Notes: generated by a model from the sequence alone, not told the origin. A DNA stretch of 18,542 bases from Caryophanales bacterium (GCA_016291895.1 JAEEZO010000057.1:1-18542), one strand, 5' to 3'. Shown: positions 6,777-14,785, counted from the stretch's first letter. Numbers and translations are program-made.

Positions 6777-8429
6777 ATGTATAGCAAATTAGATGAGTTA
6801 ATAAAAAAATATGAAACAGATTCTATTTCCGATGAAGAAACATGGTATGCTTTAGCAATTGAAGAAGGAGAAAAAATTATTCAAGGTTTTATTGAAGAAG
6901 ATTGGAAAATGCTCTTTAAAGAATTGTTAAACAAATCAAATATATGGAAAAGTCGATTGATATCTATTTTGAATGATTATAATGATATAAATCAATTAAA
7001 AATAATATTATTATTAGCAGATGATTTTCATGATGAAACATTATATGCTATTAACGAATATCTTATGAATTGTGACGTAATTGTTATGGATAGATACAAT
7101 ATAATTATTGAAGAAATAAAAAATCATAAAAATAATTTATATGAATTTGATTTAAATAAATTATTGGATGATTTAAAAAAAAAAGTAGATAAAAGAGATT
7201 TAAAAATATTCACAGATAATATTGAAGAAGAAGCTTTAAGGCAAATAGATGAATTGTTAGATCAAGATGCTTTTCGTGATAGTAAAGTAAGAATAATGCC
7301 CGATGTTCATAGTGGTAAAAGTTGTGTTATTGGCTTTACTGGTGATTTAGGAGATAAAGTTATTCCTAATATCGTTGGTGGAGATATTGGCTGTGGTATG
7401 CTTTGTGTATCACTAGGAAAAGTTGATATTGATTATAAGAAATTAGATGATTTTATTAGTAGTTCAATTCCTAATGGACTTGCTGTTAACGATCAAAAAA
7501 TAGTAGATTTTGATTTAACAAGATTATATTGTTACAGTAGATTAAAAGATACAGGAAGACTTGAGAATGCAATTGGATCTTTAGGCGGAGGAAATCACTT
7601 CATTGAAATTGATGAAGCTGAAGATGGAGAAAAATATTTAGTAATTCATACAGGATCTAGAAACTTAGGAACGCAAGTTGCAGCATATTATCAAAATCTT
7701 GCTGATCAAATATGTAATCATGGCATCCTTGAATTTAGTGAAAGAAGAGAACAATTGATAAAACAATATAAAGAAGAAGGTCGTGAACAAGAGATTCAAA
7801 AAGCTCTTACTGATCTTGCTAAAGAATATGAAAATTTTGAACCAAGAGTTCCATCTGAATTTGCTTATTTAGAAGGAAAATATCGTGAAGCATATTTACA
7901 TGATATGAAAATATGTCAAGAATTTGCAGTATTAAATCGATACACAATTGCTAAACGTATTACAGAACATATGGGATGGAAATTAGATGATTACTTTGAA
8001 TCTGTCCATAATTATATTTCTTTTGATGATAATATTGTAAGAAAAGGTGCAATTTCAGCTCGCGAAGGAGAAAGAGTAATTATTCCAATAAATATGCGTG
8101 ATGGTTGTATTATTGGTGTAGGAAAAGGAAATTCTGATTGGAATTATTCAGCACCTCATGGAGCTGGGAGAATTATGTCAAGAAAAGAAGCTAGAGAGCG
8201 CGTTAATCTGGAAGAATATCGAGAAGCTATGAGTGGTATATATACAACATCTGTTACTGAAGAAACAGTTGATGAAGCACCATTTGTTTATAAATCACTA
8301 GAAGAAATCTTATATCATATAACACCAACGGTTGAAGTAACACGTGTTATAAAACCTGTATATAATTTTAAAGCATCAGGTGCTCAATTATTTGATGATA
8401 AAGAAGAAGTTTCTGCAAAAACAAAATAA
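6777..8429 (+). CDS. Immunity-domain / RtcB RNA ligase fusion
   Basis: This 550-residue protein has two parts. Residues 1-136 are a helical domain homologous, without gaps, to the free-standing 140-residue protein ending cassette B (shared W23-Y24, EEDW 40-43, LFKEL 46-50, NKS 52-54, W57, LND 65-67). Residues from about 137 form an RtcB ligase: FTDNIEEEA start, PDVHSGK (D176, H178), GGDIGCGM (D203, C206), GGGNHF (N273, H274), HTGSRNLG (H291), SVHNY (H411) and PHGAGR (H461). These cover the Mn2+ ligands and the histidine that becomes guanylylated. RtcB joins 2',3'-cyclic phosphate or 3'-phosphate ends to 5'-OH ends using GTP. The gene begins 23 bases after an EndoU-type toxin, whose predicted products are those ends. 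A role as immunity through binding plus RNA repair is inferred. No archease gene is adjacent. Confidence 0.88.
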   Translation: MYSKLDELIKKYETDSISDEETWYALAIEEGEKIIQGFIEEDWKMLFKELLNKSNIWKSRLISILNDYNDINQLKIILLLADDFHDETLYAINEYLMNCDVIVMDRYNIIIEEIKNHKNNLYEFDLNKLLDDLKKKVDKRDLKIFTDNIEEEALRQIDELLDQDAFRDSKVRIMPDVHSGKSCVIGFTGDLGDKVIPNIVGGDIGCGMLCVSLGKVDIDYKKLDDFISSSIPNGLAVNDQKIVDFDLTRLYCYSRLKDTGRLENAIGSLGGGNHFIEIDEAEDGEKYLVIHTGSRNLGTQVAAYYQNLADQICNHGILEFSERREQLIKQYKEEGREQEIQKALTDLAKEYENFEPRVPSEFAYLEGKYREAYLHDMKICQEFAVLNRYTIAKRITEHMGWKLDDYFESVHNYISFDDNIVRKGAISAREGERVIIPINMRDGCIIGVGKGNSDWNYSAPHGAGRIMSRKEARERVNLEEYREAMSGIYTTSVTEETVDEAPFVYKSLEEILYHITPTVEVTRVIKPVYNFKASGAQLFDDKEEVSAKTK

Positions 8430-8454
8430 GGAATCAATATGATTCCTTTTTTTT
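8430..8454 (+). terminator. Rho-independent terminator closing cassette A
   Basis: The arms GGAATC (8430-8435) and GATTCC (8441-8446) pair exactly around a 5-base loop, followed by eight T (8447-8454). The hairpin begins at the base after the RtcB fusion stop codon, so it separates cassette A from cassette B. Confidence 0.88.
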
Positions 8455-8498
8455 ATGTAAAATTAAATGTTAAATAATGTTAAAAGTAATCTATTGTC

Positions 8499-8528
8499 TT
8501 TAAATGAATAATGTTTTTTTTGTATAAT
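8499..8528 (+). promoter_or_regulatory. Likely sigma-A promoter of toxin cassette B
   Basis: A perfect TATAAT lies at 8523-8528, with a weak -35 candidate TTTAAA at 8499-8504 (18-base spacing). A run of eight T precedes the -10, and the segment through ATTGG is identical to that before cassette A. The first gene starts 32 bases downstream. Confidence 0.62.
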
Positions 8529-8545
8529 AATATTGGATAATTGTA
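8523..8545. repeat. Imperfect inverted repeat over the cassette B promoter
   Basis: The left arm TATAATAAT (8523-8531) and centre ATTGG (8532-8536) are identical to the cassette A element at 1306-1319. The right arm ATAATTGTA matches the reverse complement of the left arm at 7 of 9 bases. It covers the -10 box and probable transcription start. A shared operator is possible but unproven in such AT-rich DNA. Confidence 0.33.
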
Positions 8546-8560
8546 TGGTAGGTAGATAAT

Positions 8561-8890
8561 ATGAAATACAAATTAAAAACTAATGAATTATGTGATTTTA
8601 ATGATTACATAGAAGATATTATTAATAATGAATTAAATCCTAAGATTACTAAAATGGACAAAGTAGCTAAAAAAGCTTTATGGAGTGGTGTTGCTCGTAA
8701 TACTTTTGTGGGTAGATATGATGCAACAATGCATGAACTAAAAAAAATTCCTAAAGTTTTGGAAACATATTTAGATTTTTTAGATAATGTTGTTACTAAT
8801 TATGATGATGCATTATCTGAACTTGAAAAGAAAATGAAAGAAATCGAAGAAGATTTAGATATTGTGAGGGATCCTAATGAAATCATATAG
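8561..8890 (+). CDS. WXG100-like small partner protein, cassette B gene 1
   Basis: This 109-residue helical protein has a central W-x-G motif (KKALWSGVARNTFVGRY), followed by a second helix and a charged C-terminal helix (LEKKMKEIEEDLDI). Length and motif fit the WXG100 superfamily of type VII secretion substrates and escorts. It starts at ATG 8561 behind a GGTAGGTAGATA site and overlaps the next gene by 14 bases. It is the positional counterpart of the 1343-1681 gene, but apart from the motif and helix pattern identity is modest, so the duplication is old or the partner has diverged with its toxin. Confidence 0.75.
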   Translation: MKYKLKTNELCDFNDYIEDIINNELNPKITKMDKVAKKALWSGVARNTFVGRYDATMHELKKIPKVLETYLDFLDNVVTNYDDALSELEKKMKEIEEDLDIVRDPNEII

Positions 8891-9179
8891 TATGGAATAT
8901 AGTATTGAAAGTCTTAAAAATATGAAAAGTGAAATCAATATTTATGGTGAAGATCTCTTAGGAATAATTGATAAACTATTGGAAGAAATAACAAAATCAG
9001 ATGAAATATATGATACACCTAGTGGGGTATTATTTAGAGAAAAGATGATTGAATATTTAAATGAAAAGAAAAACTATATTAATGAGAATTATTTAACTTA
9101 TGGTCCAATAATAGATTCCATAGTTGAAGTTTATGAAGATGAACTCGCTAAAGAAAAAGAAATGGTTGGTGGTAATTAA
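8877..9179 (+). CDS. Small helical partner protein with a TPSG motif, cassette B gene 2
   Basis: This 100-residue helical protein carries the block SDEIYDTPSGVLFREKMIEY, matching EKIYNTPTGKMMRESIREY of the cassette A gene at 1671-1970. The conserved core is Y-[ND]-T-P-[TS]-G followed six residues later by an E-x-x-x-E-Y-L helix. It lies where W-x-G sits in WXG100 proteins, suggesting a related helical hairpin with a different turn. The gene starts at ATG 8877 behind GTGAGGG, inside the end of the previous gene, and its TAA overlaps the next ATG as TAATG. Membership of a named family could not be settled by eye. Confidence 0.68.
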   Translation: MKSYSMEYSIESLKNMKSEINIYGEDLLGIIDKLLEEITKSDEIYDTPSGVLFREKMIEYLNEKKNYINENYLTYGPIIDSIVEVYEDELAKEKEMVGGN

Positions 9180-9505
9180 TGGCATATACACCATATCCTG
9201 CTGAGGCAGCTGATTTTAGTGCCAAAGCTGATGCTTTAAAAGAAAAATTGGTAGAAGATGGTAATGAATTAATTGATATTAATTCGATATTTCATGTTGA
9301 TACGAATGAAGATTATTTGACTTTAAAAACGGTTGAAGCTAATGAAAAAATAATTGAAATTATTAGTAATGGGCTTTCAACAATAGATTCTGATGTATTA
9401 TTAGTTACTTCTCAAGCTAATGAATTTGAAAGACAAGAGAAAGAAAGACAAGAAGCACTAAAATTACAACAACAAGATGAAAATAGTGGTAATGAATCAT
9501 CATAG
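9179..9505 (+). CDS. Small helical partner protein with charged tail, cassette B gene 3
   Basis: This 108-residue protein begins MAYTPYPAEAADFSAKADA and ends in a charged Glu/Gln/Lys-rich helix (NEFERQEKERQEALKLQQQ) with a short polar tail. Its position, length, MA start and charged C-terminal helix match the cassette A gene at 1970-2326, though sequence identity is low. It overlaps the preceding stop as TAATG. Unlike cassette A, it is separated from the toxin by 29 bases that contain the toxin's own ribosome site. A role as a toxin targeting or escort factor is inferred from context. Confidence 0.62.
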   Translation: MAYTPYPAEAADFSAKADALKEKLVEDGNELIDINSIFHVDTNEDYLTLKTVEANEKIIEIISNGLSTIDSDVLLVTSQANEFERQEKERQEALKLQQQDENSGNESS

Positions 9506-9534
9506 ATGATGACCGTGAGAGATGGGTGATGTAA

Positions 9535-12500
9535 ATGGATGATTTAGATTATAATAAAGAATTAGATGAAGATGGTCTAAATTATATTGTACAGAGATAC
9601 AAAGAAGTTCATAACAAGAACGTTAAATATAAATATATAGAAGAATATGGAATTTATGTTTTTGTTGATGCTGATATAGATGAAGAAACTTTAAACGATC
9701 CAGATAAACTTATGGAAAGTGACAAACTCAATGGTTATTGTAGTGCTGATTCAACTCTTGGCCAGGCAATAAATAAGTTAGATAGCCAATTGGATAGTTC
9801 AGATGATGACTTAAGCCAGACAAGTGTTGGCGGTAATCGAAGAGGATTAAATAGAGCGGCTAATGCTAAACCTATTAATTTAAATATTAATGAGGAAGAA
9901 TTCGAAGAAGTATTAGATAAACTTACATCTATAGAAGGAAAAGCTGCTGAAGAGAGTGAGTTTACCGGTATAGCAAGTTCTTTAACTGGAGAATTGCAAT
10001 CATTTTATAGTGCCAACGGAAAAATAAAGAATGATGAAATAAAGTTCATTAAAGAATACGTTGGTGATTTAAAAGTAAAAGTTAGTTCTTGTGTTGACAT
10101 GATAAAAGATACTGACGAAGGCTTAAGACAAATGTTGGGTCCAATTATCGATCAATTATTTTCACTAGGATACAATAAAGTGTATCAAGAACAAACGGTT
10201 GAAGAACAAAAACAATATCTTACTGATATGATTGCGGCTGCAAATGAAACGTTAAATCAATTAAAAGAAGCTTATGAAGAGTTTAAAAGAATTGGTTATG
10301 ATGATTTTCAAATGGTTTTCCCACTTTTATCAGCTCTTGGATTGATTGAAGGAAATAATGTATATGATGGAGAAGAATTTGATTATGAAACATTAAGTAA
10401 TATTGTTGATTATTGTACGGAAAATAAAGTTTTTGAAAGATTCATAAATTATTTAAATGGTGGCTCATTTGAAAGCACATTATATGAAATATATGGTAAA
10501 AAAGATTATTACAAGAATATAGGTGCAAATATTGAGCAAATGGAAATGATATTTATAGAAGAATTATGTTTAGGATATGATTCAAGAGGTGAATCATATA
10601 ATCCAATTGATGTTAATGATTCTTCTAAATATAATGAGTATCGTAATTATGTAAAAAACTTTTTAGTCGAACAGGGTGTTATATCAAGAAAATCTAATGG
10701 AAAATATGGTTTAACTGTCGACATTGTAAAGAAGGTCTCGGAAGATCTTGAAAAGTATAAAACGTTAGTTGAAGAAATTGCAACTCTTGAGTATTCCTTG
10801 AAAGAGTTAAAGAAAGAATTAAAATTAGCTGATTATGAAATAGATAAAAATTCACGAGAATATTGGAAGTATTTAACACAAACATATTCTGGTGAGGATG
10901 TAAAAAAATCTGTTTTACAAATACTACAATATTTGAATAATGCCTCTTTAATTAAAGATGTTGATTCTGAAAATTATGGCTATTATGGTGAATACCCTGG
11001 TGATTACAACGGATTATTAAACTATTTAACACAAGATGAATACGCTTTAATAATGTATTATTTAAACAATGATCCAAGTAAAATTGATGGATATTTGCAA
11101 GCACTTCATGATACATTAAATCAAAGAAAAGGCTTTGATTTGGCTTGTAAATCTGTGTATGAAAATGGTGGTGTAGGTGTTCTTGAAGCATTTGGAGATG
11201 GAATAATTCAATGGTTTGATAATGTTGAAAGTTTATTATCAATGGGAGATTCTCCAGTTAGTGCATATTCATATAAGAATATGTTTATCTTACAATTGCT
11301 AGAAGCTGCTAAAAAGCCAAAAGGTCAAAGAGGAGAATTTGAAGAAATATTAGCAAATATTGAACCGGGAGAAGCAACAGCAAATAAAATATCTTATACA
11401 ATTGCCAATCAAATTGGTAGTATGGCTGTTCCAATGATTGCTGGTGCAGTAATTGGAAAACTGGTTGGTCCAGCAACATTTAGTGTATTTGGTCATTCCT
11501 TTAAATGGGCGGCTTTAGCAGGTTCTACTTTAGTAGGTATGGGTGCTGCTGGAAGTGCTATGGCCCAAGCTTATAGTAGAGGAGATGCAAGTCGTTTAGC
11601 GATTATTACATATGGATTGTTAAATGGTCTTTCTGAAACAACATTGATGATGCTTTTATCTAAAATTCCTATCATTGGTGGTGCTTTCAAAGAATCAGAG
11701 GCTCAAGGATTATTAGGTTTATTAAAATCTGGTTTAGGTGAAGCTAAAGAAGAATTTATTCAATCATTTATTGAAAATATTTTAAATAGTATTTATTTTG
11801 GGGATGAATTCAATTTTGGTGCAACTTTAAATGAAGCCACAATTTCGGCTTTTTATGGTTTCTTAACATCAGCGGTTATGTCTGGTGGATATGTTACATT
11901 TAATGTAATGATAAATGGTGTTTTAACAAAGGTATCTGGAAATCCAAAAGATATTTTGAGAATGCTAGAAGAACTTGGTGGAAATATAATTAATATTACA
12001 GAAAGTGTAATTAGATCATTTGGATTATCAACAGCAAAAGCTGATTCTGTTTCAACATTTGAATCAACATTACAAGGAGTATCAACTCAAGATGGTATTG
12101 TTAATCTTGATGAAGCTGCTCTAAAAAATTACAATATTCGTTTGTTTCCTGGTGAAAGCATGATATATGATCAAAATACAGGTGAATTTTTTCGAATTGA
12201 TAAGAATGGTGATAAACATCCAATTCCAAACGATTTGTTCTTAGAAAGCAATTTACGTAATTCTGATGTCCGATTAGAGCGAGTTGAAATAGATGGAGTA
12301 GAGTATTGGGTAGATAGAATTACTGGTATCAAAACCGAAACTAAACCTACTTATAATTGGGATGATGTTAATATTCATCTAAATGGTGAAAGGACTTCAG
12401 ACAACGGGCGTGGTGCTGGCTTACATTTTACTGATTCATTTATAGATCAATTTAAAAATGGAACTATTCAAATTGTAGTAGATAATGAAATAATCATATA

Positions 12501-12927
12501 TCCTAGAGATTGTAAAATAGATAGTACTACTGGGAACATGATTATTACAAAAAGTGATGGTACGACAGTTATAATCAAACCTGATAGCAATGGTAATATA
12601 TCAGTAAATTGGGGATATGCTGGTGCAACAATGAAGAATTCAAAGAAATTTAGTACGTTGTTCCCTAGTTCATGGACAGAAAGCGATGTTAAAGCAGCTC
12701 TTGATGCCTTCTATGCTGATATGGAAAAAGAAAAACCAAAGCATTATCAAACAAATTATAATAAAGAACGTACTCTTTTGACTGGTGCATATTATTCATA
12801 TGAATATACTAATCCTCGTACTGGAGAGACTATTTTATTAGAAATTCAAATTGAAAATGGAAAAATTAAATCAATATATCCAAAATCTCCTAGTGGAAAT
12901 ACTAAAAGGCCAAATACATTTAATTAA
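9535..12927 (+). CDS. Large polymorphic toxin with EndoU RNase C-terminal domain, cassette B effector
   Basis: This 1130-residue protein has no signal peptide and follows the cassette A plan with a shorter N-terminus. It has a charged leader, a helical block from about 113 (PINLNINEEEF), a conserved block at 497-532 (YLTQDEYALIMYYL ... LNQRKG), a Gly/Ala-rich hydrophobic region at about 628-790 (GSMAVPMIAGAVIG ... AKEEF at 737) and a pre-toxin segment near 873 (PGESMIYDQNTGEFF). The last about 185 residues look like a compact EndoU nuclease: H948 in IHLNGER, H964 in GAGLHF (16 apart), lysines 1034/1037/1038, FPSSW at 1043-1047 and a final GKIKSIYP (Y1115, P1116). EndoU enzymes cleave RNA, often tRNA in bacterial competition toxins, leaving 2',3'-cyclic phosphate and 5'-OH. 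ATG 9535 follows GGGTGAT. Target RNA unknown; type VII export inferred. Confidence 0.78.
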   Translation: MDDLDYNKELDEDGLNYIVQRYKEVHNKNVKYKYIEEYGIYVFVDADIDEETLNDPDKLMESDKLNGYCSADSTLGQAINKLDSQLDSSDDDLSQTSVGGNRRGLNRAANAKPINLNINEEEFEEVLDKLTSIEGKAAEESEFTGIASSLTGELQSFYSANGKIKNDEIKFIKEYVGDLKVKVSSCVDMIKDTDEGLRQMLGPIIDQLFSLGYNKVYQEQTVEEQKQYLTDMIAAANETLNQLKEAYEEFKRIGYDDFQMVFPLLSALGLIEGNNVYDGEEFDYETLSNIVDYCTENKVFERFINYLNGGSFESTLYEIYGKKDYYKNIGANIEQMEMIFIEELCLGYDSRGESYNPIDVNDSSKYNEYRNYVKNFLVEQGVISRKSNGKYGLTVDIVKKVSEDLEKYKTLVEEIATLEYSLKELKKELKLADYEIDKNSREYWKYLTQTYSGEDVKKSVLQILQYLNNASLIKDVDSENYGYYGEYPGDYNGLLNYLTQDEYALIMYYLNNDPSKIDGYLQALHDTLNQRKGFDLACKSVYENGGVGVLEAFGDGIIQWFDNVESLLSMGDSPVSAYSYKNMFILQLLEAAKKPKGQRGEFEEILANIEPGEATANKISYTIANQIGSMAVPMIAGAVIGKLVGPATFSVFGHSFKWAALAGSTLVGMGAAGSAMAQAYSRGDASRLAIITYGLLNGLSETTLMMLLSKIPIIGGAFKESEAQGLLGLLKSGLGEAKEEFIQSFIENILNSIYFGDEFNFGATLNEATISAFYGFLTSAVMSGGYVTFNVMINGVLTKVSGNPKDILRMLEELGGNIINITESVIRSFGLSTAKADSVSTFESTLQGVSTQDGIVNLDEAALKNYNIRLFPGESMIYDQNTGEFFRIDKNGDKHPIPNDLFLESNLRNSDVRLERVEIDGVEYWVDRITGIKTETKPTYNWDDVNIHLNGERTSDNGRGAGLHFTDSFIDQFKNGTIQIVVDNEIIIYPRDCKIDSTTGNMIITKSDGTTVIIKPDSNGNISVNWGYAGATMKNSKKFSTLFPSSWTESDVKAALDAFYADMEKEKPKHYQTNYNKERTLLTGAYYSYEYTNPRTGETILLEIQIENGKIKSIYPKSPSGNTKRPNTFN

Positions 12928-12930
12928 TTA

Positions 12931-12939
12931 GGGAGGTGA
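12931..12939 (+). promoter_or_regulatory. Ribosome binding site implying a TTG start for the immunity gene
   Basis: GGGAGGTGA lies 5 bases before TTG 12945. The in-frame GTG at 12936 is part of this site and so is an unlikely start. Starting at TTG makes the protein begin M-Y, in register with the RtcB fusion. Confidence 0.72.
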
Positions 12940-12944
12940 TTAAA

Positions 12945-13367
12945 TTGTATGATTGTTTAAATTATAATATTGAAGGGTGTGAATATGACGATGAGTCAAC
13001 ATTGTCCATGTGGTATGATTCCGTTTGCGAATATACAATTGGGTGTTTAGAGGAATTTTCTGAAGAGGATTGGAAAAAACTTTTCAAAGAGTTGCCAAAC
13101 AAATCAGTTTTATGGCAAAAAAGATTTGTTGATTGTCTTAATGACTCTCAAAATCAAAATCAATTAAACGCTTTGATAATGTTATCTAATACAAATGATT
13201 TGGAATTGTTTTCTCTTGTTATTTCGACTCTTTTAGGATATGATGTTAGTAATGTCGAAAATATTGATGAATTATATGAAAAAGTTGAAAATTCAATACC
13301 ATTAGTTGGTGAAGGTTATAAAAAGGAATTTAATGAGTTTTTAGAAAAAAAAAACAGGGTTAGATAA
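12945..13367 (+). CDS. Free-standing immunity-like protein of cassette B
   Basis: This 140-residue acidic, helical protein with no signal peptide or membrane segment would stay in the cytoplasm, as expected for immunity to a nuclease toxin. It lies 17 bases after the EndoU toxin stop and ends the cassette. It aligns residue for residue with the first 136 residues of the RtcB fusion at 6777: M1-Y2, W23-Y24, EEDW 40-43, LFKEL 46-50, NKS 52-54, W57, LND 65-67 and NQL 72-74 coincide. By hand count 32 of the first 74 positions are identical. It stops at the point where the RtcB core begins in the fusion. TTG is the chosen start. The family resembles known toxin-immunity helical proteins, but I cannot name it. 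Function is inferred from position. Confidence 0.75.
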   Translation: MYDCLNYNIEGCEYDDESTLSMWYDSVCEYTIGCLEEFSEEDWKKLFKELPNKSVLWQKRFVDCLNDSQNQNQLNALIMLSNTNDLELFSLVISTLLGYDVSNVENIDELYEKVENSIPLVGEGYKKEFNEFLEKKNRVR

Positions 13368-13380
13368 TTAATAATGTATT

Positions 13381-13412
13381 AAAAAAGAAATCAAAAAAAT
13401 GATTTCTTTTTT
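13381..13412. terminator. Strong hairpin terminator after cassette B
   Basis: A perfect 12-bp stem is formed by AAAAAAGAAATC (13381-13392) and GATTTCTTTTTT (13401-13412) around an 8-base A-rich loop. The T run is within the 3' arm, and with A at the 5' side it could act in both directions. It lies 13 bases after the immunity stop. Confidence 0.8.
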
Positions 13413-13420
13413 GTTATGTT

Positions 13421-13451
13421 TTGTAAATAAATACTTATTTTTTGATATAAT
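13421..13451 (+). promoter_or_regulatory. Likely promoter of the rarA operon
   Basis: TATAAT lies at 13446-13451 with TTGTAA at 13421-13426 as a -35 candidate (19-base spacing, longer than ideal). The rarA ATG is 18 bases after the -10 box, giving a very short leader. Confidence 0.5.
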
Positions 13452-13469
13452 ATAAGAAACGGAGGGTGT

Positions 13470-14777
13470 ATGAATACTTTATTTGATGTTGAAGAAGAGA
13501 AATATGATTTTAAACCACTTGCTTATAAAATGAGACCACAAACTTTGGATGAATTCTTTGGACAAGAAGATGTGGTTGGTCCTAATTCAGCAATTAGAAA
13601 AATGATTGAAAGTGATAGTATTACATCAATGATTTTCTTTGGACCTCCAGGTGTTGGTAAAACAACATTAGCTAAGATTATTGCTCATGAAACTAGTTCT
13701 GCTTTTTATGAAGTTAGTGCGGTAACTAGTGGTGTTAATGATATTAAAAAAATTGTAGAAACAGCGCGTCTTAACCAATTTAATAATCGTAAAACAATTG
13801 TTTTTGTAGACGAAATTCATAGATTTAATAAAGCTCAACAAGATGCATTCTTACCTCATGTTGAAAGTGGATTAATAATTTTAATTGGGGCAACCACTGA
13901 GAATCCTTCTTTTGAAGTTAATTCCGCTTTGTTATCGCGTTGTAAAGTTTATGCTCTTCACAGTTTAACAATTGATGATTTAGTTGGTATACTAAAACGT
14001 GCTTTAAAGAAAAATGAAGACTATAAAAATGTTAAAGTAACAGATAGTGTACTAAAACTAATTGCTAGTAATTCTTCGGGTGACGCAAGAGGCGCATTAA
14101 ATACTTTAGAAAATGTTATTAACTTAACACCAATTGAAAAAGGTAAGAAAACAATTAATGATAAAAATATTAATAAAATTTTAGATAATAAAGTATTTTT
14201 ATATGATAAAAATGGAGAAGAGCATTACAATTTAATTTCCGCTCTTCATAAATCAATGCGAAATAGTGATCCAGATGCTGCTATTTATTATATGTCTCGT
14301 ATGTTAGAGTCAGGTGAGGATCCACTTTATATTGCAAGAAGACTTATTCGTTTTTCATCTGAAGATGTAGGGTTAGCTAACCCTAATGCTTTATTACAAG
14401 CAGTTGCGTGTTATGATGCATGTCATTATATCGGAGTTCCCGAGTGTAATGTTATATTAACGCAATGTGTTACTTATTTATCTCTTTGTCCAAAGAGTAA
14501 TTCATTGGAAGTTGCTTATGGTGAAGCAAGTGGGGACGCTAAGAAAACAATGGATGTAAAGGTACCAATGCACCTACGTAACGCGGTTACCAAACTTGAT
14601 GAAGAAATGGGGAATGGTAAAGGATATAAATATGCTCATAATTTTGAGAATCATATTGCCAAAATGGAATGTATGCCTGAACCATTAAAGAATAAACATT
14701 ATTATCATCCAACAGAGATTGGTCAAGAAAAAAACTTTAAAGAGATTCTACGAAGAGTAAATGAATTGAAAAAATAG
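13470..14777 (+). CDS. rarA: Replication-associated recombination protein A (AAA+ ATPase)
   Basis: This 435-residue protein matches RarA/MgsA (related to Mgs1/WRNIP1) in length and order of motifs. It has the LAYKMRPQTLDEFFGQ entry motif at 17-32, Walker A GPPGVGKT at 58-65, Walker B with VFVDEIHRF near 111-119, sensor 1 IGATTENPSF, SALLSRC, the lid segment SSGDARGALNTLEN, and a C-terminal tetramerisation region with RFSSEDVGLANP and ending HHPTEIG-like. RarA acts at stalled replication forks and in gap repair in the cytoplasm. The ATG follows GGAGG closely (4-base spacing). The next gene, a Y-family polymerase, starts 8 bases after its stop, so fork rescue and lesion bypass are likely co-expressed. 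Confidence 0.94.
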   Translation: MNTLFDVEEEKYDFKPLAYKMRPQTLDEFFGQEDVVGPNSAIRKMIESDSITSMIFFGPPGVGKTTLAKIIAHETSSAFYEVSAVTSGVNDIKKIVETARLNQFNNRKTIVFVDEIHRFNKAQQDAFLPHVESGLIILIGATTENPSFEVNSALLSRCKVYALHSLTIDDLVGILKRALKKNEDYKNVKVTDSVLKLIASNSSGDARGALNTLENVINLTPIEKGKKTINDKNINKILDNKVFLYDKNGEEHYNLISALHKSMRNSDPDAAIYYMSRMLESGEDPLYIARRLIRFSSEDVGLANPNALLQAVACYDACHYIGVPECNVILTQCVTYLSLCPKSNSLEVAYGEASGDAKKTMDVKVPMHLRNAVTKLDEEMGNGKGYKYAHNFENHIAKMECMPEPLKNKHYYHPTEIGQEKNFKEILRRVNELKK

Positions 14778-14785
14778 GTGATATT

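Noticed and set aside
6777..8429. RtcB as an ordinary housekeeping ligase that happens to sit here
   Set aside because: It shares an operon with the toxin, occupies the immunity position, and its N-terminus is homologous to the immunity gene of the second cassette; a housekeeping copy would not explain these.
13381..13412. Possible insertion-sequence end or attachment site from the perfect 12-bp inverted repeat after cassette B
   Set aside because: Its arms plus T run and its position 13 bases after a stop fit a terminator; no transposase, integrase or flanking duplication is seen.
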